A DNA stretch of 64,000 nucleotides from Agapetus fuscipes (GCA_951799405.1 OX637344.1:12152001-12216000), one strand, 5' to 3'. Shown: positions 44,660 to 56,421, counted from the first letter of the stretch. The notes: generated by a model not told the origin, from the sequence alone. Numbers and translations are program-made.

Positions 44660-45085
44660 TACAAATCATTGACTTATGATATCTCTGGACTAGAAATTAT
44701 TTTAACGAAAATAGACAATATATATCTGTTTCAACTTACTTACGAAAATGCTCATTAGTAAGGAACAGAACAAAGAACTTCACAGTTGCATTTCCGTGTG
44801 TACAAAAAAACTCGGAGGAATGTAAAAATGTTTCTACAAAGGTGGCAGCATTGCCGCGTGCGTACTATGCCCCAAGCAGTCCGGACATGCGGTATAAATC
44901 TTGTGATCGATAAAATTGACGAATTTTAAAGCAAAACGGCATTATTTTAAACATTATGGCATGTGTTGTAATTGGGTGTCAAAACACAAAATGGAGAAAG
45001 CAAGAAAACATAAAATTTGCGTAACTACACAACTACAACGTTTGACAGGACTGAGCCAACAAAAGTGGTAGATAGTATGTATCAA
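44660..45085 (+). mobile_element. THAP-related non-autonomous element, copy 1
   Basis: Plus-strand member of a four-copy family (others 51700-52610, 55690-56118, 60340-60705). It has a TATA-like GGTATAAATC near 44890 and, 60 bases on, an ATG (44956-45024) that opens a 22-codon frame MACVVIGCQNTKWRKQENIK. Its Cys-x4-Cys start with an Asn two residues later is the N-terminal pattern of THAP zinc fingers. The frame then stops; the remainder of the finger is absent. Confidence 0.6.
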
Positions 45086-45369
45086 TGCAGTAAGTTAGTT
45101 TTAGCTCCTCTATGTTATTACTCAATGATACTAACACAATGATAATCATTTCTGATGAATAAGCATGCATTATGTTCACTATCAGCTGCATTTGAATGTA
45201 ATTACTGTGCACGAGTGCACTCTTAGTGAGAGGTTAAAACAGCACAGAGACAAAACAACACATGACAAAACATCACGTACCCAAAACAGGACACCATAAA
45301 CGGCACACGAAAAAACAACATAAACATTTTACTTTGCCTATAATGAACTCTTGATTTAAAGATTAGCAT

Positions 45370-45532
45370 TTCAGGGAAATGCGGCAGGAGTTGCAAAGTT
45401 TGTGTTCATGTGAGGTTTGGTTTATTTTGTATGTACACATGCATCATGTGTAAGTACGACTCAATGTGCCTGATGGTGGGAATGCACTAAATGTGTCACG
45501 CTTAAATGTTGATATATCTTTGCAACACAATA
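45370..45532 (+). mobile_element. SINE-C fragment
   Basis: Runs from TTTCAGGGAAATGCGGCAGG to ATATCTTTGCAAC; diverged. Confidence 0.7.
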
Positions 45533-46153
45533 ATTTCAAAATGTGAAATAATTAAAAAAACTTACAATCAAACTATATTAATAGGATAATAATTTAAATA
45601 TCAAGGATTCAGACAATTTGGGGCGATATTTCGTTATTTTGAAATTGAAAGGAAAATTGACATACGCGTTGCAAGTAAGCAAGTGCGAGGGAGATGAATG
45701 GCAAAACGTGAAAAAAAATGCTTGTGTGCGTACACAGTTTGTAGAAAATATAAACAATGGAATGACATAAACTGTCGATAATGCATGCTGTCGAAAAATA
45801 TGCATGTATTTGGAAAAATTTAGTAGTCGCTCGCCTAAAATATGTCGCTAGAGATGATCAGAAAATTTTAAAACACTAACAGAGGAGAGAAATTTTACCA
45901 ACTGAATTACTATTTATGGTAATAAACTTCTATTTGTTTTGGAGTCATTCCTCGGTGGTGAGAGCGCCATCAAGTTCACGTTTCGAAATGCCTGCTCACC
46001 TCTGATATTCAAATCCACGTATCTGATAGACAATTATTATTATTAAGAGTAAACATTAAAAAAACTAGATTCACTTTCACTGCCAAATTGGATGAGAATC
46101 AACCAATAAAAATGTAATGATCGCGCCGGTAGGTGAGTGTGCGGTAGATACAC

Positions 46154-46155
<2 letters not shown>

Positions 46156-46204
<49 letters not shown>
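46156..46204. repeat. (TG)n microsatellite, about 24 units
   Basis: Uninterrupted TG repeat of 49 bases. Confidence 0.98.
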
Positions 46205-46206
<2 letters not shown>

Positions 46207-46415
46207 CATACAATGTAGATGGTAACCAGTTTTACAGTGATGTGGGCAAGTATTCATAGTCGGTACTTAGCACGAGTGTAAGCGCACGCTAACGCTGCGA
46301 GCAGCGACTGATCAGTTCAACTTATGCCAGGGCTGCCCAGAAATGAATCTGAGAAACGTTTTCAGATATATACCAAAGTATTGTAGATTAAAGCTTTCAC
46401 GGCCGGTAGTTGACA

Positions 46416-46681
46416 TAATAACTCTTTTTCTTTCCGGGCTGTGTAGCCGTAGTCTAGTTGGTTTTTATTCCAACAATGAAGCAATGGCGGTCTGATTTCT
46501 TACTATCAATACAGAAAAGACAACAACACTAAAGGCCAGCGCCCGATTCAAGTACGCCAGAACCTCTGAGAAGATCTGGCTAACCGTTGATAATGCCCAT
46601 CGAAACCTATGGGCGAAACTGTTTGGAATAAAACCAACCAGACCACGGCTACACAGCCCGGAAAGAAAAAAAAGTTATTAT
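46416..46681. mobile_element. Inverted-terminus element with a hammerhead-like motif (266 bp)
   Basis: The ends (ATAATAACTCTTTTTCTTTC..., GGCTGTGTAGCCGTAGTC) are mirrored at 46621-46681. The right half contains TTGATAAT, the stem GCCCAT/ATGGGC and GAAAC (46587-46619). It shares CAGAACCTCTGAGAAGATC with the element at 52890-53265. This fits a duplicated end of a Penelope-like element. Confidence 0.7.
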
Positions 46682-46807
46682 ACCAAATTATGTCTGTATG
46701 ACCCAGTTCTCATACAAGCTACTCCAAAATTATACCCTAAAGGCAAAATATTCCTATCATTTTCGGGTTCTTATGGAAGTTAAACGCAGATGTGATTTTT
46801 ATTTAGG

Positions 46808-46960
46808 GCCAATGTCACCTCTGTTTCAGAGGAGGTCGACATAAGTTGCAGGGTTTATGTTTCATTTGAGGATTGGTTTTTAATTTGTAAGTACACATTC
46901 AGTGTTGGTAAGAGTGCGAACTTACACGTGTCTGTTTATGGGCATGCATTTGTAACTGTA
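46808..46960 (+). mobile_element. SINE-C fragment
   Basis: Starts at GGCCAATGTCACCTCTG and ends after GGGCATGCATTTG. Confidence 0.75.
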
Positions 46961-46974
46961 ACTGTAATTCTGTC

Positions 46975-47230
46975 ACCATTCCATTAGGCGTGGCTAGAGC
47001 CTCTGCAGAGCTACCTCCATTTCTTCCTATCCTTACACACCTCTTTCAATTCATTCATATCCATCACTTTTTTCATGCATTTTCTTCTTTTATGCTCACT
47101 TTGAATATCCCATTATTTCACTATCTCCTCAATCTGATCACTCCATACTTTTCTCGGTCGTCCCTTACCCCTTTTTCCTTCCACATGCCCAAACCATCTC
47201 AACACATTCTTGTGTACCTTTTCATATGAA
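46975..47230 (-). pseudogene. Decayed LINE reverse transcriptase C-terminus
   Basis: On the minus strand, with a frame break, the reading is KVHKNVLRWFGHVEGK and then RGKGRPRKVWSDQIEEIVK. The R-W-F-G-H-V and G-R-P-R-K-x-W-x-D-Q-I patterns are the usual C-terminal signature of arthropod LINE ORF2 proteins. A direct repeat-like block GAGCCTCTGCAGAG precedes it. Confidence 0.7.
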
Positions 47231-47574
47231 TTTTATTTGTTAAAATCTATATCTTTGCAATTTTGATTATATATATAGATAAGAGAAGTGTTTGACGCTT
47301 TTGCCAACCCTGCTTCATGCAGCTCGCATCAAAGTTAAATCAGAACACATCTATATCGCTCGCATGGCGTTTACACACAGCATTTGTATCGATTTCCACA
47401 ACACACGTGTCTGGTTCCCGCCAAAACCAGATACCGCTACTTGTGCATATTCTTTTCAGGCAGAGAGCGGCTTATAGAAGCAGGAAACAGTACCCCGACT
47501 GCGCCTCGACCATCAGTGTGCCGAAAGGGAGGATCTGATTTTCGCTGTCTGTCCATAAAAAACCCAGTCTCTCA

Positions 47575-47894
47575 TTTTTTTAAGAAATCCTGTGCGGGAG
47601 ACTCCCTAGATTTCAGAGACTCTAAGGGTCTATGACACTTGTTGAAGTGCCGCAGAGGTGTTTACGAACTTGGTTGTCGCTACAAAGCGCCAACACTCAA
47701 GCAAGACCAATTTGCTGTAAGGCTGGATGGGCCATTTAGTGATAGGTCTTTGGTAAAGGTTTTATGAATTTTTCAACCCAGCGAAGAGCGTATTTGAAAA
47801 TATAAAGTGTATATTTTTTGTGCTCCGCGGGGATTCGAACCCACAACCTTCCATTTACGAGTCCGAAGTGTTGCCACTGGACTACGGACCGGTC
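47575..47894 (-). mobile_element. SINE-A copy, full length
   Basis: On the minus strand: head GACCGGTCCGTAGTCCAGTGG, B-box GGTTCGAATCC, body, end GGATTTCTTAAAAAAA at 47573-47595. It is the best complete copy for defining the family (about 320 bp). Confidence 0.85.
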
Positions 47895-48170
47895 TCAAAA
47901 TCTCATAAAGTCATCAACGGCTTCATATACAGTCCCACCCTGTTGGAGAGCTACAGATTTAATATATAGCCGGGACGACGATATGACTTATTTTATGTAC
48001 GGATAAGCCGCAGTGATGTCGTCACGCAAACACCCTGTGTCTCTGAGTATAAAACTCTTCAATGAGTCTGACATAGATTAATTGCAATTTAAATATGAAA
48101 AGTTTAAAGTTTTTTTAATGAAATTGTGAAGATTCATTTTAAAATAAAGATTGTAAAAATAAAACACAAA

Positions 48171-49087
48171 CAGTGTTATTCATTAGATTCCACCCATTCC
48201 TGTTTAGTGCGAGATTTTGAGAAACCAATTTAAATCTGTACCAGCCCGCTAAACCAAAATAAATAAAAAGGTGATTCATTAGCGAAATACGTGCATTTTT
48301 TTTTTTGGTTTACCGAATCCTGCTTAAACAGACTTCCGGTAGCTTTTTCTGTATGAAAAAATACGAAATGCTCGACATTTATCTAGGTATTTTGGTGTCT
48401 ATGAATTTTTTTGAGGTTTTTGACAACTTTCGGAGACGCTCGGATGCATTCGGGTAAACGCCCCCTCCCGAACGTTTCCAAACATTCCAGCTGTCAAACT
48501 CATGTCGATTGCAGCTTTGAATGAACTAAAAATGGAAACAAGTATTTTTCAAAGCATGACTTCATTGTGGCTTCAGGTTTTGGCTGTAGGCATCACGAAG
48601 AAAATCTCAAAGATGGGCCTTCATACTTCATTTACAAGAAAAGTGACAGTTTTACAAAATTGGTGACTTGAAAAATAACACGACGCGGCATCTGTCACTT
48701 TTTTTCTTGTCACAGTTTTTATATTTGTTTCGTTGCTGCATGCCGTAGATTTGTTGTTATAGTGTAAAATTCTAATGTTTTAAAGTTACTGTAATTGCTG
48801 AAACTCTTATTTGATTCATAAATCTTTTATTCTGAAAGTTATCTCGTACATTACGATCAGCTGGGGAATGAGGAAGATCGCCATTTTGCGTATGTCGATC
48901 TAGTTTAGAACGAAATAAACCTACTCGTAGGTGGTTTACAAATGTGATCATGTTTTGAAACACGTTTAGTGTTAAACTGAATTATAAAGTTTTTATGAAT
49001 CACCTTTTTTGTAAATTGAGATTAAATTGAGAAATTAAACCAGATCTCTGAAGAAATCTGGTTTAAAAAATCTAATGAATAACACTG
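48171..49087. mobile_element. Two nested inverted-terminus elements (917 bp outer)
   Basis: Outer termini CAGTGTTATTCATTAGATT and AATCTAATGAATAACACTG. A second pair, AAAAGGTGATTCATTAGC near 48266 and ATGAATCACCTTTTTT near 49000, lies inside and has a similar GTGATTCATTAG core. Either one element inserted into a relative or the ends were duplicated. No transposase frame is seen. Confidence 0.75.
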
Positions 49088-49239
49088 AAAGTTTTCAATT
49101 CGTGAAGAAAAACTTTGTGTTTTATTTCTACATTATTAATTTAAATAGATTTTTAAAAAAACTATTAGAGTTCCTCCCAGCGTGTTGATTAGCTGTGAGG
49201 GTGCACTGAAATAAGGGAAACCTTTTTTTTTTTTTTTTT

Positions 49240-49557
49240 AACTAAGCTACACATATAGCGTAACTTCTTGCCGCGTTATCGCCGAAGGGGTCGCATGTGG
49301 CGAGTTGAACCTATTTATTTTTACAGATAAGGGGGCCGGCCTTACGCCAACCACTTCAATTGAAGTGGGGGTTTTCCCAGCTCCCGAGAGGGCTGGTACT
49401 CATTTCTTGTGAAGGCTGAGTAAACCTTGCCGGTATTTTATTTTTGGGTTTGAAATAAACACCGAAACGGGAAATCATTTCTGACACCCTCGTGGGATTC
49501 GAACCCGAGCTCACGGCATGGAATGCGAGCACTCTACCAACTGAACTATCGACCGGA
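49240..49557 (-). mobile_element. SINE-B copy, full length
   Basis: Reverse orientation. 3' end ACTAAGCTACACATATAGCG at 49240, head with B-box GGTTCGAATCC in reverse near 49495-49505, and A-box region near 49540. A run of T precedes its 3' end on the plus strand. Confidence 0.85.
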
Positions 49558-49599
49558 CATTACCGTACAACCGTTGTGCACAAAAGAAACAATGGGTAA

Positions 49600-49695
49600 G
49601 AATATTTGAAAACAAATTGATTATTATGTTGTGTTCCTCCGGGAATCAAACTCACGACCTTCCATTTGCGAGTTCTAAACAACGGACCGGTATGT
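49600..49695 (-). mobile_element. SINE-A head fragment
   Basis: Reverse-strand head (GGGAATCAAACTCACGACC, TTCCATTTGCGAGTTC, GGACCGGT). The body is replaced by unrelated sequence. Confidence 0.6.
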
Positions 49696-49972
49696 AATTG
49701 TTTATTCGAAAAAATGCATTTAAAAATAATCCGGAAGAGTTCGTTGTCAAAGTGAAGATTTTTCAACTCAAAGAGAGGAGGGAGTGGTCTGTATAAACCT
49801 TCTAGAGTGAGTAAACGAAACATCAAAAGCTACTTCAGCACTAGAAGCGTTCCACTAACGAACACCATTTGCTATTTCTGGTCACAATGGACTCGGCACT
49901 AATTACATAGACAACTAAATTGTGACTACACGTCCGAGTTGCTTGGGCGAAGAGAAACTAAACCCGGTATTT

Positions 49973-50089
49973 TCAACGTCAGTATAACGACTTTATACTG
50001 AGTGAAGAGGACGCATGTATGTTAATCGTGTAGGTAGTTTGTTTTATTAGTTTAAAGTCACATATTATGCTAACGTTGAAAATACCGGG
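49973..50089. mobile_element. MITE-2 copy (117 bp)
   Basis: Termini CCCGGTATTTTCAACGTCAG and CTAACGTTGAAAATACCGGG; same family as 28895-29016. Confidence 0.85.
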
Positions 50090-50726
50090 CATATTGTTTC
50101 GTTATCGGTTGCTAAGTAGGTACGTTAGTCACCTAAACCTTCGACGTTCGCCGAAAAAAAATATTTTCAAAATTTATGCCGAGTCAATTGTACAAATTGC
50201 AATGAAGTCGTCGGAGTTCTATTATTTTGATATTTTCTCGGCTTCAAAATGTCGCACATCTCTGTAAGTAGGGTTCATCTCCCGATAAAAATATGTTAGC
50301 CTTCGCATCAGCCGTACGGCCGTGTGACGTCACATTTATGTTTATGCCAAATGTGCGGACTTCTTTGTCAAGCATGCAAATTAAAAGTGGCTATGAAGCG
50401 TGGTCAACAATTAATATTTCTAAAAAAACAGAAATTACAGGGATAGCAGTTATGGATCGGGTGGTTGGTATAAATGGTATCTCTACCACCGTCGCGTCGG
50501 TAGTATAAAACTTGCCATTTGAGCTGAAACACAAAGCTTACCAAAAGTGTGTGAAAACTTAAACAGCGCCTCTATTGAGCGTTTTAATTCACCATACATT
50601 TTAGGCTTGAGTTTGAACGTGAAGCTTTATAGTTGCCGCACTGTATAACTAACCAACGTTCATCTCCATTTAGATGAGAGAGCGCATTTACATAAAATTT
50701 TCCATACTGATTAGTGAAGCCTCTGC

Positions 50727-51138
50727 CCCGGGTGGGCGATATAATATATCGATAAATCAAAAGTACTGATATTTTATTTAAAAATTATCGATATTTCGAT
50801 ATTGTTTTTTGAGTACCAAAACAGCTATATTTTCATGACATGCGTTTCTACCCCGCTCCCTCCTCGTACGGTTGTGTTTGAAAGCAAACATTTTAACCTT
50901 GCGAATCGCGTGCCTACCTTGTCGACGGTGTTTTTGAGACGATTTTTTTTTTTGAAGATGTCCTCCGCCAGCGACGCCCCGTCGACGGATTTTTAAAATT
51001 AAATTTTCGAAATTTTGAGACGTTACTCGCCAGCGACCGATACTTTTTTTCGTAATTTTCGATATTTTTCCCTCGATATATTTCGATAGTGTTTGAAAAT
51101 ATCGATTCGATATTAATTTTTTCATTTGCCCATCCCTA
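50727..51138. mobile_element. hAT-type MITE rich in TCGATA (412 bp)
   Basis: Ends CCCGGGTGGGC and GCCCATCCCTA, flanked by an exact 8-bp duplication GCCTCTGC (50719-50726, 51139-51146). Subterminal parts are packed with ATATCGATA-type palindromes. No transposase is encoded. Confidence 0.85.
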
Positions 51139-51240
51139 GCCTCTGCTCTCCTCCAGTCTGCTCAGTGGGAACATATCGACCAAACTCGAGCGCCTCAAAC
51201 CTTGAGACCTCTCAAATACTTCCGCGATTCTCTAAATATT

Positions 51241-51535
51241 TATCGTATTTTCCGTAGTCTAGTGATTAACACTTCTGACTCGTGAATGGAAGATTGTGGA
51301 TTCGAATCCCGGCAGAGCACAAAAAATATACCATTTATATTTTCAAATGTGCTTTTCGCTGGGTTGAAAAATTCATAAACCTTTGCCAAAGACCGGTCAC
51401 TAAAGGTCCACCCAGCCTTACTGCACCTGGATCTTGTTTGAGTACTGGCGCTTTCTACAGCGACGACCAAGCTCGTAGAGGGCTCTTGAGGTGTGAAACA
51501 GCGCTCACCAAATAAATCATCATAATATTATTCCA
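51241..51535 (+). mobile_element. SINE-A copy
   Basis: Plus strand. Head with TCCGTAGTCTAGTGATTAAC as A-box region and GATTCGAATCCC as B-box; body through CCACCCAGCCTTACTGC; the end differs from 47575-47894 (CTCTTGAGGTGTGAAAC, then AATAAATCATCATAAT), so two 3' end variants exist. Confidence 0.85.
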
Positions 51536-51699
51536 AATATTTATCGTAGTTCCGAGAAAACTAGATTACCGCTTTTGACTATGCGACTCGTGTATGTGCT
51601 TTGGAGTGCAGTACAGTAATTGTAGGAGGCCGAGGTCAGACTTTCCACTTCTCGCTGGCTCTGGGAAAGTGTGCAGGGGCTCCCCATTGTCGGGCTCGT

Positions 51700-52610
51700 A
51701 CATTGACTTATCATATCTGTGGACTAGAAATTATTTCAACGAAAATAGACAATATCGACGGTTAAAATAGGGCATAAGCGACAAGAACTATAAAGTTCAG
51801 GAGACCAGTTTAAAGTTTGAGATTGCTGAAAAATTGCCATAACTTTTTTATTCTTAAACATATTATCGTTAAAATCGAAGCAGCTCTAAAATTAAAACAA
51901 AGACATTTGTTGGCATTTCTACTAAGGTGATTTTACGTTGCTTTACGAGATTTTTTATGTCACACGCGCATTTAGCACAAAAAGGCAAAAAAAAATCGTC
52001 CTTGACAACTAAACTATACTTCGAAAATGCAGTTTTTTTATTGGGCATAAACGACAAAAAAAGTCATCGTAGAGCCATGGGAGTGAGCGCATTAGAAAGG
52101 ACGGAAATTTTTAAGTAGGATAGCATTCTTAACTCATTTTCGACCAAAATGTCGCTGTCCTTTTAACCGTCGATAGGTATATATCGGTTTCAACCTACTT
52201 ACGAAAATGGTCATTAGTAAGAAAGAGAACAACAGAACTTCACAGTTGCATTTCCATCTGTACAAAAAAACTCGGGCGAATGTAGAAATGTATCTAGAAA
52301 GGTGGCAGCATTGCTGCGTGCGTACTATGCCCGGAGCAGTCTGAACATAGACGCACGCGGTATAAATCTTGTGATCGATAAAATTTACGGATTTTAAAGG
52401 AAAAAAACATTATTTTAAGACATTATGGCATGTGTTGTAATTGGGTGTCAAAATACAACATGGATAAAGCTAGAAAACATAAAATTTGAATTGTAACAAC
52501 ATGTTTTGTATGAGTACATGCAACGTTTGACAGGACTGAGACAAAAGTGGTGCAGATAGTATATATCAATGGAGTTCGTTAGTTTCTGCTCCTCTATGTT
52601 ATTTCTCAAT
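51700..52610 (+). mobile_element. THAP-related element, copy 2, with a nested MITE
   Basis: Matches copy 1 on either side of an insert at 51756-52172. The TATA-like GGTATAAATC lies near 52363, and an ATG at 52435 opens a 23-codon frame (to 52506) with the same MACVVIGCQNT start. It then ends without the rest of a THAP finger. Confidence 0.65.
51756..52172. mobile_element. Nested MITE (417 bp) with CGACGGTTAAAA termini
   Basis: CGACGGTTAAAA at the left is mirrored by TTTTAACCGTCG at the right. It interrupts the THAP-related element, whose copy 1 is continuous at this point. Confidence 0.8.
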
Positions 52611-52787
52611 GGTCTCGTATATCTAGCTTACTTGTATAGCGTACACCCGTGTTCACAATTTATAAACAATCATATTTTAATGTCATGTTTACGTGCCGCT
52701 CCGCTGAGATCCAGGCGATTCTCATCTTATGTGTGAAAATTAGGTATTCCCTACAAATTCATTTCATTGTATTACATTCCGTTCGAT

Positions 52788-52885
52788 AGGCCCGGTTGGT
52801 AGAGTGTTTGCATTCCATGCCGAGAGCTCAGGTTCGAATCCCACTGAGAGCGTCTATTTCAAACACAAAATTAAAGTACCGGCGA
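52788..52885 (+). mobile_element. SINE-B head fragment
   Basis: A-box GGCCCGGTTGGTAGAGTG, B-box AGGTTCGAATCCC, then TCTATTTCAAACACAAAA. The body is replaced by the Penelope-like segment that follows. Confidence 0.75.
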
Positions 52886-52889
52886 GATT

Positions 52890-53265
52890 TACTAAAAAAA
52901 AAGCCGGCGTTTCGAGTACACCAGGACCTCTGAGAAGATCGAAGCGCCTATACCCTTAGTACAACTTGAGTAAAGTAAAGTTTACGGAAAGTAGAGTGAT
53001 TTTACCCAAAATCTGTCGTTTTTGTTTCTTACACTTTATGGTCTTAGCAAAAGAGTTACAGTGATGAAGAACAAACAAACAAAAACGGCAGATTTTAGGG
53101 AAACCCCTCTTTAATACTCTCCGTAAACTTTACTTTACTCATGTTTTGCAACTCGTACTCAGGGTACTGGCTGACCGTTGATAATGCCCATCGAAGCCTA
53201 TGGGCGAAACTTTTCGAAAAAGTTATAATTATGTCAATTACCGGCCGTGAAAGCTTCAATGTACA
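52890..53265 (+). mobile_element. Penelope-like end with a nested TA-flanked MITE
   Basis: Shares CAGGACCTCTGAGAAGATC, the motif TTGATAAT-GCCCAT/ATGGGC-GAAAC (53178-53210) and GGCCGTGAAAGCTT with 46390-46681. A 212-bp MITE (52953-53164) interrupts it; its termini are CCCTTAGTAC and GTACTCAGGG with TA on both sides. Confidence 0.7.
52953..53164. mobile_element. MITE with TA target duplication (212 bp)
   Basis: Long imperfect inverted repeats (CCCTTAGTAC, GAGTAAAGTAAAGTTTACGG, AAAATCTGTCGTTTTTGTTT and their mirrors). The TA flank suggests a Tc1/mariner-type source. Confidence 0.8.
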
Positions 53266-53674
53266 ATCAATAAATAAAAACATCGAAGAATGGAATTGAA
53301 AAAGCAGGCGATTGAAAGGCGTGGAGACGATCGGAGCTCCATGAGTGGGCCGAGGAGGAGGAAGAGTGTGCACGTGAAGTTACATGCATCACCTGTTCCC
53401 ATCTGTTGATTGGAACCGCATCGGGGCGATAGCGATGCAGCGGCGCGATGCATTGGACCAACGCCAACAACTCTCAGGTCCCGCACGGTGTACTTACTTA
53501 CTTTGCTTACATGAATGACGTGCTGTATCAGAATGGCTCAATCCACCAACTAACTTCTACATGCCAATGTCGTATGAAAACTTATCTCACTTTTTTTCTC
53601 TTTAGCCGACCACTATCCTCACTACTTCTGTCCCCTACAATCTACTTTTCTACTCTCATTTGGTAATTTACAAA

Positions 53675-53856
53675 ATAAAAATAATACAATTTTGTATTCG
53701 ATTTCGGTAAGTATATTATAATTCTACGACCGGTTTCGTTGTTCGCACCATTTAGTATTTATTTAACCACCTGACGATGCGAGCGGATTGTTCGCGAACC
53801 GGTCGTAGAATTATAATATACTCACCGTAATCGAATACAAAATTGTTATTATTTTA
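53675..53856. repeat. Imperfect palindrome related to 14574-14812
   Basis: The outer arms (AATTTTGTATTCGATTTCGG, ATATTATAATTCTACGACCGG) pair with 53785-53856. The inner parts are no longer symmetrical. It has CTGACGAT, GCGAGC...TTCGC and GAACCGGTC at 53771-53803, the diverged form of the motif at 14721. Confidence 0.8.
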
Positions 53857-54312
53857 TCTTGTTAATTGCAGTTTAATTAAAAGAGAATCTCAACTAAAAT
53901 CGTAACAGTATTCCATGGTCAGTACCACAACCCCAAGTAAGCGTTTTTTTACCAAATAATGTATTAAAAAAAAAAAAAAAAACGCTCAATGTATGTGCTG
54001 TCGCTGTTTCTATGTACTTTTTAATGATCGCTCTTATTGAGTTTGTGAGTAAAGTTGTATACAATTGGGGTGCAGTGTCCGACCTCGTGCCCGCCGTTCA
54101 TTACGCCCGCTTATAGTATGAGCACGATCATCGAGAGATGCGTGGAATCCTCAACCGAGAGACCCTGAAGGCAAACTGATGTGCTTGCATGTTAAGCATT
54201 GCCAAATGCACCTGGGGGGTACCTATCATTCATACTCGCCGCTACATTGTTTATCAGAGTATTATAGTAAGTCAGCAATGGCTGATTCACCTTTTGTATT
54301 GTTGTGTCTTTA

Positions 54313-54488
54313 GAGCCCGTTCCCACTTGTCGGGTGTCGGATCAGTATATTAATCGGAGGTTCCAGTGGCAGAACATTATGTATGGAGCTATTCACACTT
54401 GTCGGAACCCGATATTGTCCGAGATGCTATGCCACTGAAACCTCCGATTAATATACAGATCCGACACCCGACAATTGGGAACGGGCTC
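54313..54488. mobile_element. Harbinger-type MITE (176 bp)
   Basis: Inverted termini of about 55 bp starting GAGCCCGTTCCCACTTGTCG, with TTA on both sides (54310-54312, 54489-54491), as expected for PIF/Harbinger. The right end has one base change in the TTGTCG segment. Confidence 0.85.
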
Positions 54489-54898
54489 TTACGCGAGTTT
54501 TATTTTAAGTATTTCACATTCGGTTCGGACAGAGTTCACTTTACACTTCCACAGTACAGTGCTCGAATGATTTCTGAAATTACAGAGTTTCGGTCCATAT
54601 TTTATATTGAAAATAGAGATCATTCTCGAAGCATGGAGAATCGCTACTTGCTAGATTTCGTCAGAACATTCTACCTAACACTCGAGCAATCTCGAACAAA
54701 TTCGAATCCTTTTAAGTACCTAAGATCTATTTATTTATAGATAGACGTATACGGTCACTAACATAGACAATCCACAACACACAACTACACATTTGTAACA
54801 GTATACGAGTACATAATTCTTAGGGGATTTTTTTTTATATAGGAAGGAGCATTTTTTTTTTCAAATCTCAAATCAAATTTCAAATCAATTAAATTATA

Positions 54899-54975
54899 TG
54901 CTCGTAGAAAGCTTGCGTTACATGTCAGGGGACTGGGTTCGATCCCCTATGTTTTCAGAATTGAGATCTCGTTTC
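54899..54975 (+). mobile_element. tRNA-like SINE head fragment
   Basis: A B-box GGGTTCGATCCCC near 54936-54948 is preceded by a head-like segment from 54900. Followed by GAGATCTCGTTTCGG, which resembles SINE-B body debris. Confidence 0.45.
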
Positions 54976-55002
54976 GGTGGTTTTTTTTCGAACTATAATA
55001 AT

Positions 55003-55233
55003 CTATATCCAAGTCGCAAATATATATTACATTAGAGATTCATATTACATGCATTCCAACATGCAGACGCGTATATAAATTCGCGCTCACACAAGCCGCA
55101 TGTGGACGTCCAGCATAAAAACCCAATCTCTAATGAACATAATATGCCCTGCAACTCTTGACTACCTTCCTTGAAATAAGAGTGACATTGCCAAAGTGAA
55201 CCATTTTTTACAGTATGGGTGGTCAGCCTCGAT
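55003..55233 (-). mobile_element. SINE-C copy, 5' truncated
   Basis: Reverse copy from the tail region (AATCTATATCCAAGTCGCAAA) to GGTGGTCAGCCTC. Confidence 0.8.
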
Positions 55234-55689
55234 ATCGTCAATAATTGAAAATGTATGGAATATACAACGGGACTTCTAGAGAGTGATTTAGTTTTCGTAG
55301 ATTTTTTCGTTCAACGTGCTCGAGGTGGGTTTCCGCTGTGTTTTCTCGGGTAAATGCTATGTTTCTTATAATAAAACTCATGTGAATTATACGGCAGTTG
55401 TTCTTTAATATGTTGTTATGAAAAAATCTTCATAACTTCACAAAGTGACTTCATAATTTTTCCCCGTTTAACGATATAAAATTGAATGTGTAACTGAGAC
55501 AAGTGAAAGACTCGTCTCTGGGTAGTAGGTAGGTGGATCTGCGTTTAATATTATATGCTGTTAGAAATTGCCTAGCCGGGAAACTAGACGCCGCGCCGGT
55601 CATGTCGTGTATCATATTAAACAGGCCTAGGCACATTGAGTGATAACATAGAGGAGCGGAAACTAGCTAACTGCATTGATACATACTAT

Positions 55690-56118
55690 CTACCGCATTT
55701 GTCTCAGTCCTGTCAAACGTTGCAGTTGACTAATCTTACAAAACATGTTTTTATGTGTCAAATTTTATGTTTTCTTGCATTCTCCGTGCTGTTTTTTGAT
55801 ACTCAATTACAACACATACCATAATTTCTTATAATAATGCCTTTTTCCTTTAAAATTCGTCAAATTTATCGATCGCAAGATTTATACCAATTGCATCTAT
55901 GTTCGGACTGCTCCAGGCATAGTACGCACGTGGTAATGCTGCCACCTTTCTAGAAACATTTTTACTTTCTCCTGAGTTTTTTTTGTACATATAGAAATGC
56001 AATTGTGAAGTTCTTTGTTCTCTTTCTTACTAATGAGCATTTTCGTAAGTAGGTTGAAACAGACATATATTGTCTTTTTCGTAAAAAAAATTCTAGTCCA
56101 CATATATCATAAGTCAAT
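55690..56118 (-). mobile_element. THAP-related element, copy 3
   Basis: Reverse copy. The minus-strand ATG at 55822 opens a 23-codon frame in which the second Cys of the THAP-like start has become Tyr and the preceding Gly has become Glu. So this copy has lost the metal-ligand pattern. Confidence 0.6.
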
Positions 56119-56251
56119 GCCTAGACATAACAGTACGCCGGGAGAGTAACTGAACGTTTCTCCAATATAGTACATTAATATGATCTTACTCTCGCCATAC
56201 GTACAGGGAATGTATCCGCTATGTTACGATATAGAAATAACTGATCAACCA

Positions 56252-56421
56252 GGGCTGGAAGTCGCATTACCACGGTAGTTCTTACCTATCGAATATCGGT
56301 AATATTTGTATGAAGACTAATCAGCTGTTCACTTGCGGCCATCTTGGGTTGGCAGGTTTTCATGCTAATATTACCGATATTCGGTAGGTAAGAATTACGG
56401 TGGTGATGAGACTTCCAGCCC
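56252..56421. mobile_element. MITE with GGGCTGGAAGT termini (170 bp)
   Basis: About 55-bp inverted ends (GGGCTGGAAGTCGCATTACC, TTCTTACCTATCGAATATCGG and mirrors). The target duplication is not clear. Confidence 0.8.

Noticed and set aside
50293..50508. 71-codon frame
   Set aside because: No recognisable domain, and it lies between a MITE-2 copy and an hAT MITE; probably chance.
52788..52855. tRNA genes at several A-box/B-box pairs (1432, 8650, 23640, 41819, 47850, 51250, 52788)
   Set aside because: Acceptor stems do not pair, and the heads continue into repeated SINE bodies.
54366..54740. 124-codon frame
   Set aside because: Its first 40 codons are the Harbinger-type MITE, so the frame is incidental.
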